Below, piece by piece: positions 1-8,144 of a DNA stretch of 64,000 nucleotides. The DNA is from a virus. The notes under the pieces are model-generated. The model ran no database searches. It worked only from the letters and a program-made list of their open reading frames with translations, and was not told the DNA's origin. The stretch lies in the IMG/VR virus record IMGVR_UViG_3300046673_000114, positions 1 through 64,000 of that record; one strand, written 5' to 3'. Position numbers and translations under genes: made by a program. Numbering within the stretch: position 1 is the stretch's first letter; each line of letters begins with the position of its first letter.

Positions 1-1
1 C

Positions 2-322
2 GTCGACACGATGACAATTCCCGGAAGACTTCAGCTTCTTATGGGTTTTTGGTGGGATTACTACGTTTTTGGCTATTATACGGTCGAATACGTAGCTGGA
101 TTCGGGGATGACCCAAGCGCAGTCCCGCCGGAGATTAAACAAGCGATATTAGCACAGACCTCTCAAATTTATCAATCTGCGGAAGATTTCGATTATGCAA
201 TGGCACCACAAGCCGAGGTTCTATTACAGGATTGGAAACTAGACGAATTCGACTACACCGACAGCTCAGCCGTGAAGTGGAGTCCGTTCGGCACGGCCTC
301 GCTTGGCTACGGGTATCGATGA
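2..322 (+). CDS. Head-tail connector (gp6-like), 5' truncated by window edge
   Basis: The frame is open to the left edge, so the ATG at 11 need not be the start and the gene is probably partial. The visible part holds a short beta region, then VPPEIKQAIL and a helix, which is the pattern of gp6-type head-tail connector (head completion) proteins of tailed viruses. These form a ring below the portal. Position fits: head closure and tail completion genes follow directly. The stop overlaps the next start (ATGA). The family call is inferred from pattern and order, not from a search. Confidence 0.6.
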   Translation, partial: VDTMTIPGRLQLLMGFWWDYYVFGYYTVEYVAGFGDDPSAVPPEIKQAILAQTSQIYQSAEDFDYAMAPQAEVLLQDWKLDEFDYTDSSAVKWSPFGTASLGYGYR

Positions 323-414
323 CGAAAATAAAAGGGGAGTCGCTTAGCTTAAAAGCGCGCTTAGCGAAGAAATTCCCGAACGGGTTTCGAAAGAAGAAGA
401 AGGCTAGAAAATGA
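319..414 (+). CDS. Small very basic peptide (31 aa)
   Basis: The ATG overlaps the stop of the connector gene and the stop overlaps the ATG at 411, so translation would be coupled on both sides. Of 31 residues, 13 are Lys or Arg, ending KKKKARK. A longer reading from 232 is possible but lies inside the connector gene. It may bind nucleic acid or be a minor virion component; I recognise no family. Confidence 0.45.
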   Translation: MTKIKGESLSLKARLAKKFPNGFRKKKKARK

Positions 415-854
415 CGATAACCGACATCAGGTTTGACCCGTCACCAGCGCCAACTAAACGAAACCCGCGAAACACCCTTTATCAGTTACGTAGAAAAATC
501 GTCTTTCAGCGCTATAATGGTCTAAAAACCGGCGATGAACTCCACGGTCACCCGTATAACGACTATCAAGATTATCTAGTAGGTATAGATGGCACCGGCA
601 TAGACGCGGACATTCAGACGCCCAACCCAAGCGACGTAATAATAGCCGGTCAAATGCAAGAGATTCTTACTCATTCGATTCTTGTGCGTTACGACCCTCG
701 AATAGACCCGCGAATGATTATTAAATATACAAATCAGGACACCGGCGTATCGAGGTACTGGTATATCGTAACGCTTACGAATCCCGACTTTGAGTGGCAT
801 TATTGGAGAATCGGCGCGGTAGAAATCGTAGAATTCGACGACGAGGGAATATAA
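411..854 (+). CDS. Head-tail adaptor / head closure protein (SPP1 gp16-like)
   Basis: 147 residues. After an LRRKIVFQRY segment come beta strands including ILVRYDP and RYWYIVTLTNP, ending in an acidic strand. This is the usual layout of phage head-tail adaptors: a small barrel with an R-Y-W-x-I strand. Such proteins form the head closure ring between connector and tail. It sits between the connector and the HK97 gp10-like gene, the conserved order for siphoviruses, and its TAA overlaps the next ATG (TAATG). Good on context, moderate on sequence. Confidence 0.6.
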   Translation: MTITDIRFDPSPAPTKRNPRNTLYQLRRKIVFQRYNGLKTGDELHGHPYNDYQDYLVGIDGTGIDADIQTPNPSDVIIAGQMQEILTHSILVRYDPRIDPRMIIKYTNQDTGVSRYWYIVTLTNPDFEWHYWRIGAVEIVEFDDEGI

Positions 855-1330
855 TGGTAGGCGCAGGTTGTGATGTCACAGGCATATCGGCAGTCGTCGC
901 ACGATTCGGCGACCTTCAAGCGACAGGCACATCAACCGCGTTAGTAGCCGCGATAAACGCAGGTTTAGCAATCGTAGAAACGTCGGCTAAGGTGAAGGTT
1001 CATTCAAAGAGCGGTCAGCTTAAAATTAGTATTCACACGATACCGGCAACACCCGGCAATTTAGAAGGGCGTGTCGTCACCGGAAAGACATACGGGTGGT
1101 ATGTAGAGAAAGGAACGAAACCACACATCATTGTTCCGGTAAACAAGTTAGCGTTACACTTTGAATGGGAAGCGTACGGCGCGGAAGTGTTCACAAAGCA
1201 GGTTAATCATCCGGGTTCTCAGGCGTATCCGTTTCTACAACCTGCGTTAGAAGAGAACGTAGAAGACATAAAAGCTTCCGTTATGCTCGCGCTTCAAATG
1301 GAATTTATGAAGAATGGTCTTTCACTATGA
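854..1330 (+). CDS. HK97 gp10-family tail completion protein
   Basis: 158 residues from the ATG at 854. An upstream extension to 794 is open but lies inside the previous gene, and the TAATG junction favours 854. Features typical of the gp10 family are a long N-terminal helix, a YGWYVEKGTKPHII segment (the family signature is close to Y-x-x-x-V-E-x-G-T-x-x-x), a proline-aromatic turn PFLQPALE, and a C-terminal helix. These proteins join the head-completion ring to the tail tube. It overlaps the next gene by 4 bp. Confidence 0.75.
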   Translation: MVGAGCDVTGISAVVARFGDLQATGTSTALVAAINAGLAIVETSAKVKVHSKSGQLKISIHTIPATPGNLEGRVVTGKTYGWYVEKGTKPHIIVPVNKLALHFEWEAYGAEVFTKQVNHPGSQAYPFLQPALEENVEDIKASVMLALQMEFMKNGLSL

Positions 1331-1824
1331 GCAGCTCAGGAATTCTAGTTAAACGCCACGCAGGCTATGATTTGCGCTTATTACTCGTAAACGTACTCAT
1401 GAACGACCCGACGCTCACAACGGCAACATACGAAGACGAGCACGGTAATAACATTAAAGTTAGAATTTACGACACCGTACCACCGGGCGTAAAGAAACCA
1501 TATATTGCTATCGGTAAAGCGGCGATTAACATTGATGAGCGTCAGACGAAAGACCTCTTCATTGATAAATATCTCGTCGAGATTGACATATTCACGCACT
1601 ACGGCGGGAAAAAACAGGTTTCCGAGATAATGAATGATGTTATTTTTGCGCTATCGTCGGCGTGGGCGAGTGACCCTCAACAGCTACAATTCCCCGAAGA
1701 GAGCCCCTTCTTAATCGGAACATTTGAAATCGGTGTGCGCGGCGAGGACGTTAGCGTATGGGGCGCGAAAGAAGCAGAACACGACGTCCTAACGTGCAAC
1801 GTACAGGTCGCGCAGGTACTATAA
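1327..1824 (+). CDS. Tail terminator / completion protein (DUF3168-like)
   Basis: 165 residues. The segment YDTVPPGVKKPYIAIG is the recognisable part of DUF3168/SPP1 gp17-type proteins, which cap the head-proximal end of the tail tube and set tail length with the tape measure. It is followed by alternating strand and helix, also typical. It overlaps the gp10-like gene by 4 bp and precedes the tail tube gene, as expected. Whether this or the following gene is the true terminator is uncertain. Confidence 0.65.
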   Translation: MSSSGILVKRHAGYDLRLLLVNVLMNDPTLTTATYEDEHGNNIKVRIYDTVPPGVKKPYIAIGKAAINIDERQTKDLFIDKYLVEIDIFTHYGGKKQVSEIMNDVIFALSSAWASDPQQLQFPEESPFLIGTFEIGVRGEDVSVWGAKEAEHDVLTCNVQVAQVL

Positions 1825-1838
1825 AATTAATCGAGGTT

Positions 1839-2303
1839 ATGATGGAAGAAAAGAAGAACGAAATTAAAGAACAGGTCGTGCTTGCGGCCGCAGAAAAGGC
1901 AACGGTCGAGGCAATACCAGTAGAGTCTAAAAACGTGTCTTCCACAGTGCGCGACTTAGCGAAGACTCTACGTGATAGATTAACAGGTGTTAATATCATC
2001 GTTAACCCGTCGGAGAAAAAGTATCCCTACGTAGAAATCGGAGACGACTTCGGCGAGTGTGAGTTATCATTTGAAAAAGTAGCAAATACGCAGGTAAGGC
2101 TGCATTGCTACGTAGAAAAAGGATATGATAGCGAACGCCGCGCAAGAGCGTTCTCTCAGCGCGTGCTTAAAGTAGTGGCTGATGAGTATCGTCTCGGCGC
2201 TACGCGCGTTAAAACAACTTTTTCACAACATACTGAACATAGCGAAGGTGGCGCGCGATACGTGACGTTATGCCTCACCGTCATGCGAGCCCCGAACGCT
2301 TAG
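1839..2303 (+). CDS. Second small tail protein, terminator-like
   Basis: 154 residues from ATG 1839, with a second ATG at 1842 and a GAGGT motif at 1833-1837. An upstream reading from 1758 would overlap the previous gene. A charged helical N-terminus is followed by YPYVEIGDDFGECELSF, strands with LHCYVEKGYD, and a helix RRARAFSQRVLKVV. The PYVEIGD strand and overall layout recall the tail-terminator fold, so it could be a diverged partner of the previous gene. Function is inferred from position. Confidence 0.5.
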   Translation: MMEEKKNEIKEQVVLAAAEKATVEAIPVESKNVSSTVRDLAKTLRDRLTGVNIIVNPSEKKYPYVEIGDDFGECELSFEKVANTQVRLHCYVEKGYDSERRARAFSQRVLKVVADEYRLGATRVKTTFSQHTEHSEGGARYVTLCLTVMRAPNA

Positions 2304-2333
2304 AATTTAAAATAAATTATAGGAGATTAGAAG

Positions 2334-2840
2334 ATGACTATTAGTAAAAGCACTGCGTCCGGTTTTCTAAATGGGCGTTTTACTCGATTCTTCGTCGATA
2401 CGAGCGGTTCAAATACCGGCGTGCCGTCGTGGACAATAGTCGGCGGTGAGTTGACCGGCAAGTGGACAATCGACCCACAGCTCGAGGATTATACAACCAA
2501 AGACGCAGACGCAATCGTTTACTACCCAACCCGATATAAGTGGAACGGCAGTTTTGATACAAATTATCTAGACGACGACACTGGTCAAGAGATGTGCCGA
2601 GACGTTATTCTCTCGGTAGGGCAGTCCGCACCAATCGGTAAAGCACCCGGCCCAGTTGTAAGAGTTGGTTGGAGAATTCAAGAGGATATACAGGGCGTTA
2701 CGCCTTCGACGCAAGCACATATGGTCGGACTCGTAGCGCTGAAAGTCGATTACCAGATGGACGACGCTAAGATGGGTAAAATGACGATTACCTTCACCGG
2801 CAGCGGCGCAATCGACCTCGCGACAGACCCGGGTACATAA
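2334..2840 (+). CDS. Major tail (tube) protein
   Basis: 168 residues with an AGGAGA ribosome binding site 7 to 12 bases upstream. Pattern and position match phage tail tube subunits: after the terminator and before the chaperone pair. The protein is beta-rich with WTIVGGEL, KWTIDPQLEDY and a C-terminal DDAKMGKMTITFTGSG strand. Tube subunits polymerise as hexameric rings around the tape measure. It should be one of the most abundant virion proteins. Confidence 0.7.
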   Translation: MTISKSTASGFLNGRFTRFFVDTSGSNTGVPSWTIVGGELTGKWTIDPQLEDYTTKDADAIVYYPTRYKWNGSFDTNYLDDDTGQEMCRDVILSVGQSAPIGKAPGPVVRVGWRIQEDIQGVTPSTQAHMVGLVALKVDYQMDDAKMGKMTITFTGSGAIDLATDPGT

Positions 2841-2857
2841 TCTGGTGGTGAAGAAGC

Positions 2858-3256
2858 GTGACTGTAACATATACAAACAACTCAGTTCAAGCGATTAACA
2901 CGACGTGGAACTCAGACGCGACGCTCGTGGGGCTTACACCAACACTAACAAACGCGTGCCACACCGGCGGCAGCGCGGGTGATAGCTTCACTAACACAGG
3001 TCGCGAGTTTATCTATATCACGAATGGCGCGTCTTCAGAAGCGCTTACCGTGACGGTAAACGACCAATCGGCCTGCGACCACGGATTCGACCACAATGTT
3101 ATCGCAAACATCGCACCGAACACGGGGCGGATGCTCGGCCCATTCCCGGTTAACTGGTTTACGGCTACAGCGTTAGTCACGTATACCGGCGATGTAACGG
3201 GAACCCCTGAAATAAGCGTAATACAACTACCGCAAACCTCACCATTCCCCGAGTGA
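2858..3256 (+). CDS. Virion structural protein, beta-rich (tail decoration?)
   Basis: 132 residues with GTG start, six bases after a strong GGTGGTGA site at 2844-2851. The sequence is Thr/Asn-rich beta and contains GREFIYITNG, ALTVTVNDQSACDHG and MLGPFPVNWF. A small protein with this NG...VTV...GPFP pattern recurs in many tailed phages near the tail tube gene. It may be a tube decoration domain encoded separately. Expression coupled to the tube gene fits. Exact role unknown. Confidence 0.5.
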   Translation: MTVTYTNNSVQAINTTWNSDATLVGLTPTLTNACHTGGSAGDSFTNTGREFIYITNGASSEALTVTVNDQSACDHGFDHNVIANIAPNTGRMLGPFPVNWFTATALVTYTGDVTGTPEISVIQLPQTSPFPE

Positions 3257-3346
3257 GCTAAAACGAAGCGCGCACGAGTGACAGAAAGTGTCTCGATGAG
3301 TGCGCGTGAGTCTTTCTTGTTACCCAATAGGAGGTACAAAAAGAAA

Positions 3347-3799
3347 ATGAAGTTAAAGAATCCGCAACGCGGCTTTATCGAATTAGACATAGATAAAGAT
3401 AGAGAGTTTCTAGACTTACCAGAAGACGAACCGATATATCTAAAATACACTTATAATGCAATCTCATTAGCTGACCGTCAGTTAAAGAAAGCAAGCGGCG
3501 CTAGTATGATGCTACTCTTAACTAATCCGAGGTCGATAACGACCGACGACTTACGAATCCTACTCGCTGAAGGGTTACGGCATCAATTTCCGGGTATCTC
3601 TATCGACGTATGTGGCGATATTCTCGAGCACGAGAAATTCTTTAAGATACTCCCGAAGATTATCGAGGCCGCTAGTATCATTATGGAAGAGTGGTTCGAT
3701 GGCGACGCAGCAGCGGATATTAAAAATATGCGCGTGCGTGCAGTTGCCGTAAGTGGTAAGGAAGACCCCGCTGAAGCGGTGGGGGAACCAAAAAACTAG
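3347..3799 (+). CDS. Tail assembly chaperone G (short frameshift-partner product)
   Basis: 150 residues from ATG 3347, preceded by AGGAGGT at 3329-3335; a reading from 3278 is open but lacks a good site. The protein has LKYTYNAISLADRQL and a helical C-terminal part, ending in acidic EAVGEPKN. This fits gpG-type chaperones, which bind the tape measure during tail assembly. The last codons CCA AAA AAC contain the heptamer A_AAA_AAC directly before TAG, so a fraction of ribosomes should shift -1 into the following frame. Context is tail tube, G/GT, tape measure. Confidence 0.7.
   Translation: MKLKNPQRGFIELDIDKDREFLDLPEDEPIYLKYTYNAISLADRQLKKASGASMMLLLTNPRSITTDDLRILLAEGLRHQFPGISIDVCGDILEHEKFFKILPKIIEAASIIMEEWFDGDAAADIKNMRVRAVAVSGKEDPAEAVGEPKN
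3790..3796 (+). promoter_or_regulatory. Programmed -1 frameshift site A_AAA_AAC
   Basis: The zero frame reads CCA AAA AAC TAG, giving the canonical X_XXY_YYZ slippery heptamer immediately before the stop. The -1 frame is closed by TGA at 3772-3774, so the shift must happen between 3775 and 3799. This heptamer is the only perfect candidate in that interval. Confidence 0.75.
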
Positions 3800-4326
3800 A
3801 ATACGACTTTAAAGCGCTACTAAAGATAGCTACGGGGCCGCTAAACCTAACTCCCGAGCAGTTTTGGGAGTTATGCCCGTTTGAGTTTCAGCTACTCTAT
3901 GATGGCTACGAGTTTCGAAGAAGAGAAACCGAATATCGTACCGCGTGGGCGTTAGCGAACGTACTCAATGCGTGGAAAGGTAAAGACGATAAGGCGATAA
4001 AAGTCTCTACGTTGCTACCGTGGGCGAAAGAAGACGAATTAGAGCGCGAAGAAAACTTAGACCGTGAGGAAATAAAGCGTCGTAAGAAATCGCTTAAATC
4101 ACGTAAATCTAGTAAACCTCGAGATTTACCTAAACAAAAAAGCATCGACGAATTAGTTGATACATATCTCATAACGGCCGGTAAGAAAAAGGAAGACCTA
4201 ACACCGGAAGAACTCGCAGAAATTCGCGTGAATGCGATAAATCAATCAGTCGCGAATGAAGTAGACGCGCCGGGTCTTAGACTCTTTAGAAAAGCGCCGA
4301 AGGAATGGTGTAACTTTCCCGATTAG
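3796..4326 (+). CDS. Tail assembly chaperone T domain (made only as GT frameshift fusion)
   Basis: In the -1 frame after the slip, an open segment of 176 codons runs to TAG at 4324-4326. Its beginning encodes LTPEQFWELCPFEFQLLYDG, then YEFRRRETEYRTAWALANVL, a textbook gpT pattern (L-T-P-x-x-F-W-x-L-x-P-x-E-x-x-x-L). No ATG, GTG or TTG occurs in frame before 4012, so this conserved part cannot be made without a frameshift. The rest is highly charged and helical. The long fusion normally recruits the tape measure and tail tube subunits and is absent from the virion. Confidence 0.75.
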   Translation, partial: LEYDFKALLKIATGPLNLTPEQFWELCPFEFQLLYDGYEFRRRETEYRTAWALANVLNAWKGKDDKAIKVSTLLPWAKEDELEREENLDREEIKRRKKSLKSRKSSKPRDLPKQKSIDELVDTYLITAGKKKEDLTPEELAEIRVNAINQSVANEVDAPGLRLFRKAPKEWCNFPD

Positions 4327-4333
4327 GTGAAAC

Positions 4334-4654
4334 GTGGTAAAGAAAGCTAAAGCGGTAAAACACGCCAAAGCACACGCTAAAGCACACGCAACCGCGAGTA
4401 AAACCGCTAAAGCACATCATAAGACTACGGAAGCGGCACACCACAAAACCACAACGAAAACACACCATAAGACGACCGTAGAAGCACACCCACAAACAAA
4501 GACAAAAGCGAGCCATCTATCAAAAAAATCGGGAGACACATCGACGAAACCGACGCTTCACGTTAAAATAAAGGTACAGAAACAGAAGAAACGCGCACCG
4601 ACGAGCTTCGTCGCGAAAACAACGGCGCAAGCACGGCACATAGCTAAGTTTTAA
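4334..4654 (+). CDS. Lys/Ala/His/Thr-rich low-complexity basic protein
   Basis: 106 residues with GTG start after AGGTGA at 4325-4330. The first two thirds are built of AKAHAKAH- and HHKTT-type repeats. Composition resembles histone H1-like tails but with unusual His content, which could bind nucleic acid or metal. It lies between the chaperone pair and the tape measure, normally an empty junction. I recognise no family. Codon use matches its neighbours. Confidence 0.55.
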   Translation: MVKKAKAVKHAKAHAKAHATASKTAKAHHKTTEAAHHKTTTKTHHKTTVEAHPQTKTKASHLSKKSGDTSTKPTLHVKIKVQKQKKRAPTSFVAKTTAQARHIAKF

Positions 4655-4666
4655 AGAAAGGTAAAC

Positions 4667-7600
4667 ATGGCAAGTCTCGGCGAATTGATGGTCATTATCA
4701 CCGGCAACGCTGATGGTTTAAAGGCCGCGTTAGCCGAAGGTAGCGAGTCGACAGAAGCGTTCGGCGGCGAAATGGACGCGGCTGGCGCTAGTGCAACTGG
4801 TTTCGCTGCGGGTACTGGTGAAGCAGAAGCGTCGGCAACTGGTATGGCTGCCGGTATGGATGATGCGACCGCGAGTGCAGGAGAGCTAGAAGGTGGTTTA
4901 GGCGACGCTGCGGTAGCTGGTGGCGCTGCTGCTGGCGGATTAAAAGACACAGAAGCGGCAGCTACCGACGCGAAAGCGGGAATGAGCGACGCAGCTACCG
5001 AAGCTGGTGGCCTAGGTAGTGCGCTTACAAGCGCGGGTACGTTAGGTGCAGCAGGTATAGGTATCGCCACCGTTGCCGTTGCGGCGTTCGCTATTAAGTC
5101 CGGTGAAACCGTTGATAATGCTTATTCTCAGATGGGAAAAGCAACTGGCTTACAGGGTACTCAACTTCAATCACTTGAGACGCAGTGGGGTAACGTTTAT
5201 GCGAACGTTCCTGCAAGCGCGAGCACCGTAGCGACGGTTATTGATAAAGTAAATAACTCGCTTGGATTACAGGGTGACGCGTTAGGAAAAGCAACGCAAG
5301 ATATTATTGATTATAGTATTGCGACCGGAACCGACGCCACTAGCGATACCGACTCTTTTACGACCGGCTTAACAGAAGCGAATCGTGGGCTCCAAGCGAT
5401 GCACGAGCCCCTTATGACGACCGCGCAGTTATCTGATATGTCTACCGTAGCGTTTCAGAAGACCGGAAAGGGAATCCAAGATTGGGGGCCGGCGTTCGAT
5501 AAAGCTACCGCGTCGATGACTGCGATGGGAATGTCTATTCCTCAGCAAGTCGCGGCTCTTTCTGCGTTCTCACAAGCTGGAATACCCGCTAGACAGTTAA
5601 CTTCTTTATTACAGGGAATCGGCCCCGCCGCCGATAAAGCGGGAGAGAGTCAACAGGCGTTTTGGCAACACTTACTCGAAGATGGAAAGACGGGTGTTTA
5701 TACTCAAGATGAGCTTAAGCTTCTCGGCAAGAACCAAGATAACTTCACCGCAGCGGTTAAGTCGGGGACTATCACTAATCAGGCGTATATAAGCTCTCTT
5801 CAGAATAGCGGTGGTGCGACTGAAAAAGCCGCCGAATCAAACGAGACGTTTGGCGAAGCGTTAACCGAGCTTGAAAATAAGTTAACATTAGCGTTTGCCC
5901 CGCTTGGGACTACTATACTTACCATATTAAAGAACTTCATCGTCGCGTTAACGCCGGTAATTAGTTTTATTGGTCTTTTAGCGAAAGGCTTCGCGGCTCT
6001 ACCTATGCCAATACAAGCGGGTATGCTCGCTATAGGGCTTATAGCCGGTGGTGTCGCTGCTGCCGGACTCGCGCTTAAAATGTTTAATATTAATATTGGA
6101 GATATTATTACGAGCATCACGAAGCTAAAAGGTGCAGGTCTTAGCGATATAACTAATCAACTTAAAGAATTTGTTGGTTTAGGTGGTAGTGGTGCGGCTA
6201 AAGGCGTAGAGGCCGAAGCAGAGAGCGCCGTTGGCAGTGCAAGCTCGAAAAGACCGTGTCCGATAGACCCCGCGTGTTTTGATAAGTGTACTCAGAACGC
6301 GAAAGGCACGACGAGCGAACTAGAGAATATGCAGAATAAGGGGCAGGGCTTCGATAATCTTCTTCAAGACGCTACAGGAAAAACGTCGAATCTCGGTGAT
6401 GTTATAGGTGACGCGTCTGGAGAAACGGGAGAGCTTGCCGCCGGTGCAGGTGACGTTGGCGAAGGATTAGCCGCCGCCGGTGAAGGTGGGGGGATTCTAA
6501 GCGGTATAATGGGTGCTCTTCCGGGGCCGCTCGCGGGAATTCTCGGTAGCGTAGGCGGAATAGGTGAAGGACTACTTGGTGGTGCCGGTGCGGCAGGGGG
6601 ACTAACGGGTGGCTTAGGTGCTGCTGTAGCAGCGTCAGGGCCGTTAATACCAATAACCGGCGCTGTAGCTCTTGGTTTAGGTACAATGGCCGCTACGTCT
6701 GGAACGTTTAGAGGTATGCTCGGCGGTGCGGCTACTGCTGCTGGCGGCGTTATGACTCAAGTGCAGGGCATAGCTGGCGCGCTGATGAGCGGTAACTTCT
6801 CACAAGCAGGTCAATTACTTCAACAGGGATTTCAAGGCGCGATAGACTCACTTAAGAACTTCGATTTCGGTGAGTGGGCCGCGCAGATGATTCAGTCGAT
6901 TAAAGAATCCGTTGGTAATATCGGCGGAATGATTCTTAACGGGCTTTCTAGCTTATCTAACATAGCCGATACGATAATGAACTGGCTAAACGGCATTGAT
7001 TGGAACAGCGTCGTAGATGGTCTTGTAAAAGCAATCACCGGCTTATTCGGCGGTGGTGGCGGTGGCGGTGGCAAGTCTGCTACGACTTCAGTAAGTACCG
7101 GAATGAATAAATCACTCGTAGACGGCGCGACACAAGCAGCGCCTACGGTTTTAATGAAACTCGTGGGGGCGTTGGGGGGTCTCGCTGTTGCGTTATTATC
7201 GATATTCCCGAAGATAGCGATGGCACTTGGTCAGGCGATTCTTAATTATTTAGTAACGCTCGATTGGGGAAGCATCGCGAATCAGCTATGGAGTGCGATA
7301 CAGGGGGCTTTAGGAACGTTAGGCACGTGGGTGTGGGGTTTGCTCGTGCAGGTTCCGGGTCTTCTATGGCAGGGATTCACTTCAGCTCTAGGAACGTTAG
7401 GCACGTGGTTATGGGGACTGCTTACACCGATTCCGGGCGAATTATGGAACGCTTTCGTTAGCGCTATTGGAACGTTTGGAACATGGTTATGGGGTCTACT
7501 TTCACCGATTCCGGGTGAGTTATGGAATTCGGTAACGACACAGAACTGGGGACAGATAGGGCAAAACATTCTAACAGGCGTTGTAAGTATCGGTGGTAGC

Positions 7601-8143
7601 GTTTTAAGCGCCATTACGGGTCAAGATTGGGGGCAGATAGGGCAGAATATCCTAAACGGCATCACGAGTTTAGGTGGACAGATGGGAAGCGCAATATCTG
7701 GTGCCGTAACGAGCGCGCTTTCGGGCGCGAATATCACGTTTACTATCCCGATTATTAATAAAACAGTCTCGTTTAACTTAGCCGAGGGTGCGTATATCGC
7801 AGCCCGTTCGGGCGGCGTTTTAGCGGTTATCGGTGAAGGTGGCGAAGATGAATACGTTATTCCCGCTTCGAAGATGGGCGACCCGACGGCTATATCGGGT
7901 CTACCGAGATTAGCAGGCGGAGCGCTAGTCACTGGGAGCGTTGGTAACACGAACGTTTCAAACGTTATGAGATTAAGCGCGGCTACACCGAGCACGAGCG
8001 CACAACAGAGCGGTGGCGATATGCACATTCATTTCGATGGCCCAATTCATACGGTATCTGTGCAAGAAGCGCGACAGTATGCGAAAATTGTCGGCAATGA
8101 ATTCGATAGCTATCGACGTCGGAAAGGGCAGATGAGAGGTTAA
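4667..8143 (+). CDS. Tail tape measure protein
   Basis: 1158 residues with AAAGAAAGG just upstream. The N-terminal part is Ala/Gly-rich and helical. The middle holds hydrophobic helical segments around residues 415-475 and a Cys cluster near residue 530 (RPCPIDPACFDKC). Gly-rich linkers follow, then three 26-residue Trp-rich tandem repeats (7312-7545). The C-terminal part has a VIGEGGEDEYVIP segment, common at tape measure C-termini. Length, position after the G/GT pair and composition all fit. By the usual 1.5 angstrom per residue the tail would be about 170 nm. Confidence 0.85.
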   Translation: MASLGELMVIITGNADGLKAALAEGSESTEAFGGEMDAAGASATGFAAGTGEAEASATGMAAGMDDATASAGELEGGLGDAAVAGGAAAGGLKDTEAAATDAKAGMSDAATEAGGLGSALTSAGTLGAAGIGIATVAVAAFAIKSGETVDNAYSQMGKATGLQGTQLQSLETQWGNVYANVPASASTVATVIDKVNNSLGLQGDALGKATQDIIDYSIATGTDATSDTDSFTTGLTEANRGLQAMHEPLMTTAQLSDMSTVAFQKTGKGIQDWGPAFDKATASMTAMGMSIPQQVAALSAFSQAGIPARQLTSLLQGIGPAADKAGESQQAFWQHLLEDGKTGVYTQDELKLLGKNQDNFTAAVKSGTITNQAYISSLQNSGGATEKAAESNETFGEALTELENKLTLAFAPLGTTILTILKNFIVALTPVISFIGLLAKGFAALPMPIQAGMLAIGLIAGGVAAAGLALKMFNINIGDIITSITKLKGAGLSDITNQLKEFVGLGGSGAAKGVEAEAESAVGSASSKRPCPIDPACFDKCTQNAKGTTSELENMQNKGQGFDNLLQDATGKTSNLGDVIGDASGETGELAAGAGDVGEGLAAAGEGGGILSGIMGALPGPLAGILGSVGGIGEGLLGGAGAAGGLTGGLGAAVAASGPLIPITGAVALGLGTMAATSGTFRGMLGGAATAAGGVMTQVQGIAGALMSGNFSQAGQLLQQGFQGAIDSLKNFDFGEWAAQMIQSIKESVGNIGGMILNGLSSLSNIADTIMNWLNGIDWNSVVDGLVKAITGLFGGGGGGGGKSATTSVSTGMNKSLVDGATQAAPTVLMKLVGALGGLAVALLSIFPKIAMALGQAILNYLVTLDWGSIANQLWSAIQGALGTLGTWVWGLLVQVPGLLWQGFTSALGTLGTWLWGLLTPIPGELWNAFVSAIGTFGTWLWGLLSPIPGELWNSVTTQNWGQIGQNILTGVVSIGGSVLSAITGQDWGQIGQNILNGITSLGGQMGSAISGAVTSALSGANITFTIPIINKTVSFNLAEGAYIAARSGGVLAVIGEGGEDEYVIPASKMGDPTAISGLPRLAGGALVTGSVGNTNVSNVMRLSAATPSTSAQQSGGDMHIHFDGPIHTVSVQEARQYAKIVGNEFDSYRRRKGQMRG
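7312..7545 (+). repeat. Three 78-bp tandem repeats in the tape measure gene
   Basis: Units start at 7312, 7390 and 7468, each encoding a 26-residue LGTxGTWxWGLLxxxPGxLW module. Spacing is exactly 78 bp. Copies are similar at DNA level, implying internal duplication that lengthens the tail in steps. Confidence 0.8.
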
Positions 8144-8144
8144 G

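Noticed and set aside
4651-8028. Several long minus-strand frames across the tape measure gene
   Set aside because: They mirror a Gly/Ala-rich coding strand, have Pro/Ala-rich low-complexity products and no start sites of their own.
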